Positions 30,306-39,574 of a DNA stretch of 64,000 bases are shown here, piece after piece. Every line of letters starts with the position of its first letter. The first letter of the stretch is position 1. The DNA comes from Woeseiaceae bacterium (GTDB lineage Bacteria; Pseudomonadota; Gammaproteobacteria; Steroidobacterales; Woeseiaceae), in contig JAOIZZ010000002.1 of the NCBI GenBank assembly GCA_028227395.1, positions 62,001 to 126,000 of the forward strand, read 5' to 3'. Both the position numbers and the translations under genes were made by a program. The notes under the pieces were generated by a model. It saw only the letters and a list, made by a program, of their open reading frames with translations. It ran no database searches and was not told the DNA's origin.

Positions 30306-31420
30306 TCTAATACCTCTAATGCTGCTAACTTATCTGTGTCAAGATTCAACTTTGATCTCAACGACATAAAATCATCTGCAATCATCTCTTTGTAATTTGA
30401 ATTCTCCAAGTATTCACAAATAGCTTTATTTAGATTTTCGACAGATGCCTCATTTTGAATATATTCAGGAATAATTTTTTTATTTAAAAGTATGTTTGGA
30501 AGCGTAAAAGAATCTATTTTAATCAATTTATTTAAAATAAAATAACTTAACATAGATACTTTATAAGCAGCTATAGTCGGTCTACATAATAATGCAGATT
30601 CGAGTGCCGCGGTACCTGAGGCCAATAGCACTAAATTCGAAGCTACAATCATTTCATGTGAATAACCTCTTATCAATGTAAAACTATCTCGTATATTATT
30701 ATCAATAAGAACTTTTTCAAATTGATTGAAAATTGCGAGAGATGGCATAGGAGATACAAAAGAAATGTCCTTGTACCGATCAATTAATAACTTAGCTACA
30801 CCAGCAAAGATTGGACCAAGATTTTCTATTTCACTAGAACGACTGCCAGGTAATATCGCTATAATAGTCCCTGATGAGAGATTAAATTCATTCCTTACAG
30901 CACTACTTTCCAAATCATAAGGTAATGTATTAGCTGCCGGATGACCGACAAATACAGCTGGTATTTTATGCTTTTTGTACAAATCAGGTTCAAATGGAAG
31001 CAGGCATAGTACTTTATCAGCACATCTGCGAATTTTTTTTATTCGATTTGGTCGCCAAGCCCAAATAGAAGGGCTAACATAATGAACTGTAGTAATACTA
31101 TTTGATCGTAATTTTTCTTCTAGTGTAAGATTAAAATCCGGCGAATCAATTCCGATAAATACATCTGGTGGACGCTGTAACCAATTTTTTAAAATCCGTT
31201 TGCGAAGCGATATCAAATGGGGCAATCTTTTGATGGGTTCTATAATTCCCATTACCGATAATTCACTCGATGTTGCCCAAGATTTACCGCCAATTTCTTC
31301 CATTTTTGGCCCGAAAATACCCTCAAAGTTAGCATCAGGATGAATTTTTAGTATTTCTCGCATGAGACCTGACCCCAAAGAATCTCCCGAAGCCTCACCA
31401 GCCACTAATCCAATACGCAT
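30296..31420 (-). CDS. lpxB: Lipid-A-disaccharide synthase
   Basis: LpxB joins UDP-diacylglucosamine and lipid X to form the lipid A disaccharide at the inner membrane. The sequence opens MRIGLVAGEASGDSLGSGLM, then shows MGIIEPIKRLPHL, IGIDSPDFNLTLE, HYVSPSIWAWRPNRIKKIRRCADKVLCLLPFEPDLY and ILPGSRSSEI, with LASGTAALESALL near the C-terminus. The 374-aa length is typical. It lies between lpxA (3-nt gap) and rnhB within the conserved outer-membrane biogenesis cluster. Confidence 0.97.
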   Translation of the reverse strand: MRIGLVAGEASGDSLGSGLMREILKIHPDANFEGIFGPKMEEIGGKSWATSSELSVMGIIEPIKRLPHLISLRKRILKNWLQRPPDVFIGIDSPDFNLTLEEKLRSNSITTVHYVSPSIWAWRPNRIKKIRRCADKVLCLLPFEPDLYKKHKIPAVFVGHPAANTLPYDLESSAVRNEFNLSSGTIIAILPGSRSSEIENLGPIFAGVAKLLIDRYKDISFVSPMPSLAIFNQFEKVLIDNNIRDSFTLIRGYSHEMIVASNLVLLASGTAALESALLCRPTIAAYKVSMLSYFILNKLIKIDSFTLPNILLNKKIIPEYIQNEASVENLNKAICEYLENSNYKEMIADDFMSLRSKLNLDTDKLAALEVLELL

Positions 31421-31423
31421 AAA

Positions 31424-32197
31424 TTATCTAATAATTCCTCGATCAGAGGCTAATTTTATTGATTCAAGGAATAACTCTAATTCTTTTTGATCTTGGGTTA
31501 ATTTTTCAATCTCATGCAATGACTCAGATAGCTTCAAGTCCTTACGATAAAGAATACGATATGCATTTTTAATATTTGTGATTTGTCCAGCCTTATAACC
31601 CCTTCTTTTGAGTCCTTCTGTATTAACACCTCTTGGTCTAATTGGTTGTCCTTCTGCCATCACATATGCCGGTATATCTTTTGTGGTTAGTGTATTCATC
31701 CCAATAAAGCTATGCGCTCCAATTCGAGTAAATTGATGCGCACCAGTAAAGCCGGCAAATATCGCCCAATCACCAACATATACATGGCCAGCTAAAGTCG
31801 CATTATTAGCAAAAATAGCATTACTTCCAACAATACAATCATGCGCAATATGCACATAAGCCATAATCCAATTATTATCACCTATAACTGTTTTTCCTTT
31901 ATCTTGAGATGTTCCTCTATTTATTGTGCAATATTCTCTAATGGTATTTCCATCACCGATAATCAGTGAAGTTTTCTCATTATTATATTTTTTATCTTGA
32001 GGGTCACCACCAATTGAGGCAAAAGAGTAAATATGATTTTTTTTGCCAATTGTTGTTGAGCCATTTATAACCACATGACTATCAATTACAGTCCCTTCTC
32101 CGATGACAACATCATCATTGATTACTGTATAAGGACCAATTTTTACATCTGCAGCTATTACGGCAGATTCAGAAATAATTGCAGTTTTATGAATCAT
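31424..32197 (-). CDS. lpxA: UDP-N-acetylglucosamine acyltransferase
   Basis: LpxA transfers a 3-hydroxyacyl chain from ACP to UDP-GlcNAc, the first step of lipid A synthesis. The left-handed beta-helix hexapeptide repeats are evident (AVIAADVKIGPYTVINDDVVIGEGTVIDSHVVING). So are the catalytic-histidine region MAYVHIAHDCIVGSNAIFANNATLAGHVYVGD and GFTGAHQFTRIG. The track start is an upstream GTG at 32221. The ATG at 32197 (MIHKTAIISESAVI) matches known N-termini and lies 5 nt after the fabZ stop, giving 257 aa. Confidence 0.97.
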   Translation of the reverse strand: MIHKTAIISESAVIAADVKIGPYTVINDDVVIGEGTVIDSHVVINGSTTIGKKNHIYSFASIGGDPQDKKYNNEKTSLIIGDGNTIREYCTINRGTSQDKGKTVIGDNNWIMAYVHIAHDCIVGSNAIFANNATLAGHVYVGDWAIFAGFTGAHQFTRIGAHSFIGMNTLTTKDIPAYVMAEGQPIRPRGVNTEGLKRRGYKAGQITNIKNAYRILYRKDLKLSESLHEIEKLTQDQKELELFLESIKLASDRGIIR

Positions 32198-32202
32198 TAG
32201 AA

Positions 32203-32652
32203 CTAAATATTTGGAGCGCACATGATTTTAGCATTCACGGAAATCTCATCATTGACATACGCATTACACGAATATCGCCACATTCCTCGAATAATACGGT
32301 CTACATCGACTGTTATAGTCAGTTGATCTCCCGCTAATACAGGAAAACGAAAACGCGCTTGCTCAACTGAAACAAGATAATAAATTGGCTTAGGTTTGAT
32401 ATCACCGACTGTTAAATGCCCAAGTATTCCTCCCGCTTGAGCCATTGCCTCAATAATAATCACACCCGGCATAATTGGTTTTTCTGGAAAGTGACCTTGA
32501 AAAAATGGTTCATTGATTGATACATTTTTTATTGCTGTAATTGATTTACCAAGCTCGTAGTCAATAACTCTATCTATATACAAAAATGGATAACGATGCG
32601 GAAGAAGCTCCATTATCTGAGTGACATCTAAGATCTTATTTTTTTTATTCAT
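32203..32652 (-). CDS. fabZ: 3-hydroxyacyl-[acyl-carrier-protein] dehydratase FabZ
   Basis: FabZ dehydrates 3-hydroxyacyl-ACP in fatty-acid elongation and competes with LpxA and LpxD for hydroxymyristoyl-ACP. The hot-dog fold markers LLPHRYPFLYIDRVIDY, FFQGHFPEKPIMPGVIIIEAMAQAGG (catalytic His, and Glu in IIEAMAQ) and KARFRFPVLAGDQL-like ARFRFPVLAGDQLTI are present. The length of 149 aa is typical. It is located between lpxD and lpxA, as in E. coli. Confidence 0.97.
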   Translation of the reverse strand: MNKKNKILDVTQIMELLPHRYPFLYIDRVIDYELGKSITAIKNVSINEPFFQGHFPEKPIMPGVIIIEAMAQAGGILGHLTVGDIKPKPIYYLVSVEQARFRFPVLAGDQLTITVDVDRIIRGMWRYSCNAYVNDEISVNAKIMCAPNI

Positions 32653-32689
32653 CCAATTACTCGTTGTATACTATGATTATTATGTAACC

Positions 32690-33658
32690 TTATAAACGAC
32701 GTATTTTAGCAACTAATTTTTTCCAAACCTTATCTTCATCAGCCGCAAAAGACCCAGAATAAACACCTGACTTCTTAATACTTTTTGTAACAACAGAGCC
32801 GCCATTTATTCTCACATCGTCACAAATTTCAATATGTCCAACTAAACCTACTTGACCAGCAATCATACATCGTTTACCAATAATTGCACTGCCGGCAATG
32901 GCTGCAGAAGCCGCAATTGCAGTGTGTTCGCCTATACATACATTATGTCCAATTTGAATTTGGTTATCTAGTCGAACCCCATCATGAATCTCAGTATCAT
33001 CAAGTGAGCCCCGATCAATTGTTGTGTTAGAGCCAATTTCAACATTATTTCCAATCTTAACACCGCCTATCTGATGTATTTTTAACCACCCTTTTTCCGT
33101 CTTAATATTACCAAAACCATCAGAACCAATGACTGCCCCAGGGTGAATCATAGTTTTTATTCCAATTGCTACTTTATTAACTACCGTGACATTAGCTATC
33201 AATCTGGAATTACTTCCAATCTTTATATGCCCATCAATGATACACCCCGGCCCTATAAATACATTTTCACCAATTTCTACTCCATCACCAATAAAACAAA
33301 GCGCACCAACAAATGCTGAATTTGGTATTATTGCTTTTTCTGAGATTGAAGCACTAGCATCAATGTTCGGCTCAAAAGTTGGTAGCGGATTAAGTAAAGC
33401 TACTATTTTAGAAAAAATTATATATGGATCATCAGCTAATAAAGCATCAACCGGACAATACTTTAGATCAGATGGTTTTATGACAACGGCTGATGCTGCT
33501 GTTGACTCTAACTGCTTAAGATAAAATACATTCGAATAGAAGGATAAATCGCCCTGCTTAGCTGAGATTAATGTAGAAGAAAATGAAATTCTTGTTTTTG
33601 GATCGCCAACAAGATCACAACCAAATTTTACCGCTAACTCCCCTAAACTAAAATCCAA
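32690..33658 (-). CDS. lpxD: UDP-3-O-acylglucosamine N-acyltransferase
   Basis: LpxD adds the second hydroxyacyl chain in lipid A synthesis. An N-terminal uridine-binding domain (about residues 1-100) is followed by hexapeptide repeats (GDGVEIGENVFIGPGCIIDGHIKIG) and by HPGAVIGSDGFGNIKTEKGWLKIHQIGGVKIGNNVEIGSNTTIDRG. The active-site segment is LDNQIQIGHNVCIGEHTAIAASAAIAGS. The start is a TTG at 33658 with AAGGGG 6 nt upstream; an out-of-frame ATG lies within that spacer. The protein is 322 aa. It follows skp and precedes fabZ. Confidence 0.96.
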   Translation of the reverse strand: MDFSLGELAVKFGCDLVGDPKTRISFSSTLISAKQGDLSFYSNVFYLKQLESTAASAVVIKPSDLKYCPVDALLADDPYIIFSKIVALLNPLPTFEPNIDASASISEKAIIPNSAFVGALCFIGDGVEIGENVFIGPGCIIDGHIKIGSNSRLIANVTVVNKVAIGIKTMIHPGAVIGSDGFGNIKTEKGWLKIHQIGGVKIGNNVEIGSNTTIDRGSLDDTEIHDGVRLDNQIQIGHNVCIGEHTAIAASAAIAGSAIIGKRCMIAGQVGLVGHIEICDDVRINGGSVVTKSIKKSGVYSGSFAADEDKVWKKLVAKIRRL

Positions 33659-33711
33659 TACATTCCCCTTGAAAGATAAAGCATGTATAAAACGATTTTA
33701 AGTATTAAAAC

Positions 33712-34248
33712 CTAGTTTGCAACATCCTGAGGGTCATTCTGCAATGACTCTAATATCAAACCAGTAATATTCATATTTTCACTTGCGTAAATAACTCCAT
33801 CGGCAAATACCATGTCATATTCATTTGATTGTGCAAAAACATTTACAGCATCTAGAATTGATCTTTGGAGTTTTCCTAGCTCTTCATTTCTTCTGAGATT
33901 TACGTCCTCTTCAAGTTCTGTACCTAAGCGATTTACCTCACGCTGAAGTTCTCTAAATTCTTTCTCAGCATTTGCTCTTTCTGATGCGCCCATTACGGCA
34001 GCATCTTTTTGTAATTTTGCCGCTAATTCTTCTAGTTCTTTTGATTTAGCTATTGCTTCTCTCTGTCTAGGTTGAAATTCTCCAGCTAATGATTCCATTA
34101 CAAACCTAAATTGTGGAGAACTTTCAACCAGTGCCTGGAAATTGACGACACCAATTTTTTGCTCTTGCGCTGATAGTGAAACCACAAAAAATAAACTAGC
34201 TATTATTGAAATACAAATGTGTTTAATCAAAATATTCAAAAAATTCAT
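33712..34248 (-). CDS. skp: OmpH/Skp family periplasmic chaperone
   Basis: Skp escorts unfolded outer-membrane proteins across the periplasm to the BAM complex. A Sec signal peptide (ILIKHICISIIASLFFVVSLSAQE, cleavage probably after the SLSA region) precedes the start of the mature part, KIGVVNFQALVESSPQF. A long charged coiled-coil helix pair follows (QREAIAKSKELEELAAKLQKD to LQREVNRLGTELEEDVNLRRNEELGKLQ). The C-terminus returns to the OmpH beta body (NEYDMVFADGVIYAS). The track start is a TTG; the ATG at 34248, with GGAAGG just upstream, is better and gives 178 aa. It directly follows bamA. Confidence 0.92.
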   Translation of the reverse strand: MNFLNILIKHICISIIASLFFVVSLSAQEQKIGVVNFQALVESSPQFRFVMESLAGEFQPRQREAIAKSKELEELAAKLQKDAAVMGASERANAEKEFRELQREVNRLGTELEEDVNLRRNEELGKLQRSILDAVNVFAQSNEYDMVFADGVIYASENMNITGLILESLQNDPQDVAN

Positions 34249-34263
34249 ATACCCTTCCAATTA

Positions 34264-36654
34264 TTAAAAAGACTGTCCAATTGAGAATTGAAATCTTTCA
34301 ATCTCATCCTTATAAAATCTATCCGTACCCTCATATCGATTAAGTGGGTATGCATAGCTAAATCTAAATAACCCCATTGGTGCCATCCATTGTACCGCAA
34401 TACCAACAGATCTTTTTAGCTCACCAAATGATGTTGTATATTCTACTGGATCTCCTTTCTTGTCAAAGAAAACCACCTCGCCCGTATTGAATACGTTTCC
34501 AATATCATAAAATATACTCGCTCTAGCTTGGCTTGAAAACTTTTCAGGCATAGGGATTATAAGCTCTAGTTGACTTGCAACTAGTACGTTTCCGCCATAT
34601 GGCCTACCATTTGTGTCCTTTGGTCCAAGATATGACTCCTTGAATCCACGAGTAGATTTAGGGCCACCACTATGAAACTGCTTAAAAGGTGGAAGTGCTG
34701 TCGTATCGCCTAGAGCTTTACCGTAACCTAATTGCGCATTCCACAAAAATATCCAACGTCCATAGACGGGCTGATAAGTCGTAAAGTTATATCTTGTAGT
34801 CCAATACTCAACATTACTTCCCGGCGTCGTAAGAGTTGCAAAGAGTTGATGTTTAGTTCCTTTATCTGGGAAGATTGTTCTATTTCTGCTGTCATAATTC
34901 CAGCCAGCCATTATTTCTAGATTTCCAAATTTAGTACCTATAAATCCATTTCCGGCATCATACGACTTACCATTACCGGTTACCCAATCTATTGCTTGTT
35001 GCGTGCTATATCTAGAAGACAACATCTCCACTTGCTGAAGATTTAATCCTAAGCTAACCGTTTGATATTCACCTAAAGGATAACCATAATCAATTGTAGC
35101 GCCACCACTAGTAGTAGATAAAGCGGAGGCTGCGGATGTAAATTGCTTGTAATCCCTATAATTAAGAGATGCGGTTCTTCTTATACCATTCATGGTTGTG
35201 AAATAATCTGTATGCGAAGCACTAACTTGTTTGGAGTATTTACTCGAATTGGCATTTAATGCGACTCTTTCACCCGTTCCTAAGAAATTTGTATGAGTGA
35301 TACTACCGTTGATATTAAGTTTAAAAAATTCAGAATAACCTACCCCACCACTAAACTGACCTGGCATTCGATATTTAAGATCGAAGTCCACATCAACCAA
35401 ATCGGGACTCCCAATTACGGGGTTGCTTTCAAATTCAACTTCTTCAATAAAAGGCAATCTTTGCAACCTAATCTTAGAGCGATCAATCAGAATATTAGAT
35501 ACAAAAGCCCCTTCAATTTGACGAACCTCTCTTCGAAAAACCTCATCATCCACCTCTTTGATTCCATTAAAATTTATACGCCTGACATAGACTCGACTTC
35601 CCGGATCAATATAAAATGTAACAGCAACTTCTTTTGCCTCATAATCTAATTCAGGAACAGGCTCAATTTTTGCATTAGCATAACCGTCTTCACCTAATCT
35701 AAATGACATTAATTCAGCTGTACTAGTTAATGTTTGTAAATTAAACATGTCACCAGATTTTGAAATAACATATCTTTCCAGATCTTCATCAGGGATAACA
35801 TTGTTTCCTACTAGCTTTATATTTGAAATATTGTAACGTTCGCCCTCATGAACCACTATAGTAACGAACATATCTTTTTTATTTGGAGATATAGCTACTT
35901 GGGTTGATTCCACTCTAAAATCGGCATAACCTCGATCCATATAAAAAGACCTTAGCTTTTCAAGATCGCCGGTAATTGCCTCTTTTGAGTACCTATCATC
36001 AGATCTTATCCATGATAACCAATTGGCCGTATCTAATTCAAAATCTTCACGAATATCAGTTTCACCAAAAGAGTCATTACCAATAATATTCACTTGACGT
36101 ATTTTTGCTCGATCCCCTTCTTTAACATCTATACTAATTCGGACCGTATTATTTGGTCGATCTTCGACATCAGCCTTAATTCTGACTCCATATTTACCTC
36201 GATCATAATACTGCTCTCTTAAAAAACCCGTAACATTATCGAGTACGGAACGATCAAATGTCCTCCCTCGAGACATACCGACATTTCGTAATGAAGTCAT
36301 TAAATCTTCGGTTTTGATATCTTTATTACCTTCTATAGTAAACGCTTCTATGGAAGGCCTCTCTTTTACCTCGATTATTAATATCGTCCCTTCTCTTTTC
36401 ATTGAGATGTCATCGAATAGCGCTTCACTATAAAGAGATCTTATTGCTTCTTGAATTCTAATTTCATCAACAGTATCACCAACATTTATTGGTAAATAAT
36501 TAAACACAGTTCCCTCAGAGATTCGCCTCAGACCCTCAACTCTCATATCACTGATCTTGAAAGTTTCAGCACGAGATTGATCCACCATAAAAACAAATGA
36601 CAAACAAACCAAGATAATTGATTTAAATATTAAATTATTATTCATTAATTTCAT
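34264..36654 (-). CDS. bamA: Outer membrane protein assembly factor BamA
   Basis: BamA is the core of the machine that inserts beta-barrel proteins into the outer membrane. A signal peptide ending near QSRAET is followed by five POTRA domains (beginning KISDMRVEGLRRISEGTVFNYLPINVGD). A C-terminal 16-strand barrel follows, containing the loop-6 motif RGF (GPKSTRGFKESYLGP) and the final PLNRYEGTDRF to FQFSIGQSF with a terminal Phe. At 796 aa it is close to the E. coli length. ATG codons at 36654 and 36645 are both possible and neither has a strong SD. It sits between rseP and skp, the universal gammaproteobacterial arrangement. Confidence 0.97.
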   Translation of the reverse strand: MKLMNNNLIFKSIILVCLSFVFMVDQSRAETFKISDMRVEGLRRISEGTVFNYLPINVGDTVDEIRIQEAIRSLYSEALFDDISMKREGTILIIEVKERPSIEAFTIEGNKDIKTEDLMTSLRNVGMSRGRTFDRSVLDNVTGFLREQYYDRGKYGVRIKADVEDRPNNTVRISIDVKEGDRAKIRQVNIIGNDSFGETDIREDFELDTANWLSWIRSDDRYSKEAITGDLEKLRSFYMDRGYADFRVESTQVAISPNKKDMFVTIVVHEGERYNISNIKLVGNNVIPDEDLERYVISKSGDMFNLQTLTSTAELMSFRLGEDGYANAKIEPVPELDYEAKEVAVTFYIDPGSRVYVRRINFNGIKEVDDEVFRREVRQIEGAFVSNILIDRSKIRLQRLPFIEEVEFESNPVIGSPDLVDVDFDLKYRMPGQFSGGVGYSEFFKLNINGSITHTNFLGTGERVALNANSSKYSKQVSASHTDYFTTMNGIRRTASLNYRDYKQFTSAASALSTTSGGATIDYGYPLGEYQTVSLGLNLQQVEMLSSRYSTQQAIDWVTGNGKSYDAGNGFIGTKFGNLEIMAGWNYDSRNRTIFPDKGTKHQLFATLTTPGSNVEYWTTRYNFTTYQPVYGRWIFLWNAQLGYGKALGDTTALPPFKQFHSGGPKSTRGFKESYLGPKDTNGRPYGGNVLVASQLELIIPMPEKFSSQARASIFYDIGNVFNTGEVVFFDKKGDPVEYTTSFGELKRSVGIAVQWMAPMGLFRFSYAYPLNRYEGTDRFYKDEIERFQFSIGQSF

Positions 36655-36679
36655 TTTTTTATATTTACAAACAAACTAT

Positions 36680-38014
36680 TTAATTAAACAAATCATTGTA
36701 AAAAGCGATTCCCATTAGTAAAAACAAAATCATGATACCAAATTGGTGCCCAAGTAACTGAAATCTTATTGATAAAGGGCTTCCTTTTATCCACTCTAAA
36801 GTTTGATAAACAATTTGCCCACCATCGAGCATCGGGATAGGCATTAAATTAATAACACCGAGACTAATGCTAATCAAAGCTAAAAATTTTAAAAATTGAT
36901 TCAAACCCGCATCTGCAGATATTCCTGCATACTTTGCGATACTAAAAGGACCACTTATATTTTTAGATGAAACATCTCCAGTTAACATTTTAGTAAACAT
37001 AATGACGGTAAAACTAACAGATGCCCATGTCTCTTTTATTGATTCTGCAAAAGCATCAGTCGGATCTAATCTATTAAGATACCAAAAATTCTCATAATTA
37101 CCACCCGCCGCAACCCCTAAAATACCCTTTGGATCAGTCTCATCTGTTTGACCCAGTCGAATATCCATAACATAGTCAAAATTATCTCTCATATACCTCA
37201 TAGAAACTAACTGTCTAGGCTTACTTTCAATGATAGCTCTTAGCTCCAAAAATGATTTTACTTTTTGGTCGTCGATAGAGATTATCCGATCATTCTTTAA
37301 TAATCCGCCTTTATCTGCAGCGCCCCCTGGTAAAACTTCACCTATTACAGCTGGAGGTTGCCAAGGATAGAATCCCAATCCTTTAAATAACTCACCAGGT
37401 ACCGTTAGAGATGAGCTATCTCCTTGAACAATCATATTAATAATTTTATTGGATTTTTCTTGAGTTTCTATTTGAAAATTAATTTCTTGCTTTTTAGTTA
37501 CTGTCATTAAAATTTCTGAGATTGCATCTTCCCAATCATTAATAATTTGACCTTCAATCTTCAAAATACGATCACCGTAATTCAGTCCTGCCTCAGCAGC
37601 ATATGAATTATTCTCAACTTCACCAATGACTGGTTTTATAGTCATAATTCCATTCGAAAAAATAACAAAATAAGCAAAAATCGCAAATAGAAAGTTAAAT
37701 ACAGGTCCAGCTAATAAAACTGCTACCCTTGATCTTATTGGTCTCTGATCGAAAGCTCGACCTTCATCTTTAGGGTCAATAGAACCATTGCGACCATCAA
37801 GGAATTGAACATAACCACCCAAGGGAATCATTGATAAGCAATACTCAGTTTGATCTTTTCCTACTTTTTTAGAATAAATCGATTTACCAAAACCAACTGA
37901 AAATTTTAAAACTTTCATACCGCAGTAACGACCAATAATATAATGACCAAATTCATGAATTGTAACCAAAAGACCTACGGCAAAAATAAAAGCTAGAATA
38001 CTAGTAAGTATCAT
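36680..38014 (-). CDS. rseP: RIP metalloprotease RseP (site-2 protease)
   Basis: RseP is an intramembrane zinc protease that cleaves anti-sigma factors and remnant signal peptides. The zinc-binding motif HEFGH lies at residues 20-24 within the first membrane helix. The third ligand region, NLMPIPMLDGGQI, lies near residue 400. Two PDZ domains occupy the periplasmic section (VENNSYAAEAGLNYGDRILKIEG and LPGGAADKGGLLKNDRIISIDDQ). The 444-aa length is typical. The gene follows cdsA directly; dxr, which often lies beside it, is missing. Confidence 0.96.
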   Translation of the reverse strand: MILTSILAFIFAVGLLVTIHEFGHYIIGRYCGMKVLKFSVGFGKSIYSKKVGKDQTEYCLSMIPLGGYVQFLDGRNGSIDPKDEGRAFDQRPIRSRVAVLLAGPVFNFLFAIFAYFVIFSNGIMTIKPVIGEVENNSYAAEAGLNYGDRILKIEGQIINDWEDAISEILMTVTKKQEINFQIETQEKSNKIINMIVQGDSSSLTVPGELFKGLGFYPWQPPAVIGEVLPGGAADKGGLLKNDRIISIDDQKVKSFLELRAIIESKPRQLVSMRYMRDNFDYVMDIRLGQTDETDPKGILGVAAGGNYENFWYLNRLDPTDAFAESIKETWASVSFTVIMFTKMLTGDVSSKNISGPFSIAKYAGISADAGLNQFLKFLALISISLGVINLMPIPMLDGGQIVYQTLEWIKGSPLSIRFQLLGHQFGIMILFLLMGIAFYNDLFN

Positions 38015-38046
38015 AATTTATATACCTTTTTACCAAAAATAAACAT

Positions 38047-38838
38047 TCAGCTTAAAATGAGAATCAAGCCAAGAGCGAATAATGGTGCTGATGAGACAAT
38101 ACTGTCTAGTCTATCCAGCACACCACCATGTCCAGGGAAAAAATTACCAGTATCTTTAGTTCCTGAACTTCTTTTGAACATACTAATTGCGAGATCACCT
38201 ATGACAGATAATAAGCTCAATGAGATTACAAAAGGTATCAAAACTAGGTTATCGAGATCAAAATATACCGATAAAAATAAAGTAAAAATAATAACTAAGC
38301 ACAATCCACCAATGAGTCCTTCCCAAGTTTTATTCGGACTGATATGAATGGCAAGTTTTAATTGACCGAAACTTTTTCCAGCAAAATACGCACCACAATC
38401 CATCAACCAGATAAAACATAAGAAGCCTAAGAAATAATCTCTTCCCCAATTTATAAATATCCAGTCCATCGCAAAATACCCTGAAGCCAAAATAATTAAT
38501 CCTATTATCCAGCCAATCGAGCTGGGGATATGCATAGGGTAATAAAATAAACTCAAAAAAAGCAGCATCCAGAAAATAACTGAAAAAATAAATAAAAATT
38601 TAAAATCTATGATACCTAAGTCTATAAAATGAATGCCAAATATCACCGAAATTAAGGTTATTAGAAAAACGACCCTGAGGTTTATATTATCTTGATCTAT
38701 AAGATTTGCCCATTCCCATCCAGCAATAATAAAAATTATAAAAAATAATGCCCTAGTTATCTCATGAGGCATAAAATATAGAATACTTAATAGAACTATA
38801 AGCCCAACAATACCAGTTATCGCTCTTTCCTTTAGCAT
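38047..38838 (-). CDS. cdsA: Phosphatidate cytidylyltransferase
   Basis: CdsA makes CDP-diacylglycerol from phosphatidic acid and CTP at the inner membrane. The protein is 263 aa, with about seven hydrophobic segments. The C-terminal signature SVIGDLAISMFKRSSGTKDTGNFFPGHGGVLDRLDSIVSSAP is diagnostic. ISPNKTWEGLIGG precedes it and is also conserved. It lies between uppS and rseP. The CDP-diacylglycerol it makes is the expected substrate of the phosphatidyltransferase at the far end of the window. Confidence 0.96.
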   Translation of the reverse strand: MLKERAITGIVGLIVLLSILYFMPHEITRALFFIIFIIAGWEWANLIDQDNINLRVVFLITLISVIFGIHFIDLGIIDFKFLFIFSVIFWMLLFLSLFYYPMHIPSSIGWIIGLIILASGYFAMDWIFINWGRDYFLGFLCFIWLMDCGAYFAGKSFGQLKLAIHISPNKTWEGLIGGLCLVIIFTLFLSVYFDLDNLVLIPFVISLSLLSVIGDLAISMFKRSSGTKDTGNFFPGHGGVLDRLDSIVSSAPLFALGLILILS

Positions 38839-38853
38839 AAATGAGTCCTATAA

Positions 38854-39552
38854 CTATACATTTTTTCCATATCGCCTTTTTCTTTGAGCATAAAAATCTA
38901 ATGCTAGCTGTAAATCATCGCTAACAAAGTCAGGCCACAAAGTGTCACAAAAATATAGCTCTGTATATGCAATATTCCATAATAGAAAGTTTGATATTCT
39001 CCGTTCCCCACCTGTTCGAATTAACAAATCAGGATCAGGGTTTGCACCCAATTGCATATATGATGAGAATTGCTTCTCATCAACATCAATTTGATTTAAT
39101 TCATTGCTTTCAATTTTATCTTGAATTAATTTTGCTGCATTAACTATATCCCATCTCCCTCCATAAGCCATTGCAATGGTTAAATTTAGACCTTGATTAT
39201 TTTTTGTTAATAATTCGGCTTTATCAATCTTATTAATTAATGATTTTTTTAAATTAGACCTATCTCCTATAAATCTAATTTTTACATTATTATTGTTAAG
39301 ATCTTTTATTTCAGAGTCGAGAGTCTCTATGAAAAGCGCCATCAATAGGTTAACTTCTTTAAGTGGGCGACCCCAATTCTCAGAACTAAATGCATACAAT
39401 GTGAGAAACTCTATCCCTAGCGAACCAATAACACGGACAATATCTCGAGCGGTTATGGCGCCTCTTTTGTGACCAAATTTTCTACTCTCGTTATGATTTT
39501 TGGCCCATCTACCATTTCCATCCATGATTATTGCAATGTGATTAGGTTTCAT
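38854..39552 (-). CDS. uppS: Undecaprenyl diphosphate synthase (cis-prenyltransferase)
   Basis: UppS builds the C55 lipid carrier for peptidoglycan and LPS by adding isopentenyl units to farnesyl diphosphate. The N-terminal HIAIIMDGNGRWAK contains the catalytic Asp. LTLYAFSSENWGRP, NLTIAMAYGGRWDI and the C-terminal LLIRTGGERRISNFLLWNIAYTELYFCDTLWPDF are conserved regions. The length of 232 aa is slightly short but complete. In E. coli dxr lies between frr and uppS, whereas here frr is adjacent. Confidence 0.97.
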   Translation of the reverse strand: MKPNHIAIIMDGNGRWAKNHNESRKFGHKRGAITARDIVRVIGSLGIEFLTLYAFSSENWGRPLKEVNLLMALFIETLDSEIKDLNNNNVKIRFIGDRSNLKKSLINKIDKAELLTKNNQGLNLTIAMAYGGRWDIVNAAKLIQDKIESNELNQIDVDEKQFSSYMQLGANPDPDLLIRTGGERRISNFLLWNIAYTELYFCDTLWPDFVSDDLQLALDFYAQRKRRYGKNV

Positions 39553-39574
39553 GTTCCTAGGCCTTGATAATCAA

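Noticed and set aside
35293-35649. Plus-strand 118-aa ORF inside bamA
   Set aside because: It is antisense to the conserved BamA POTRA/barrel junction and has no family resemblance.
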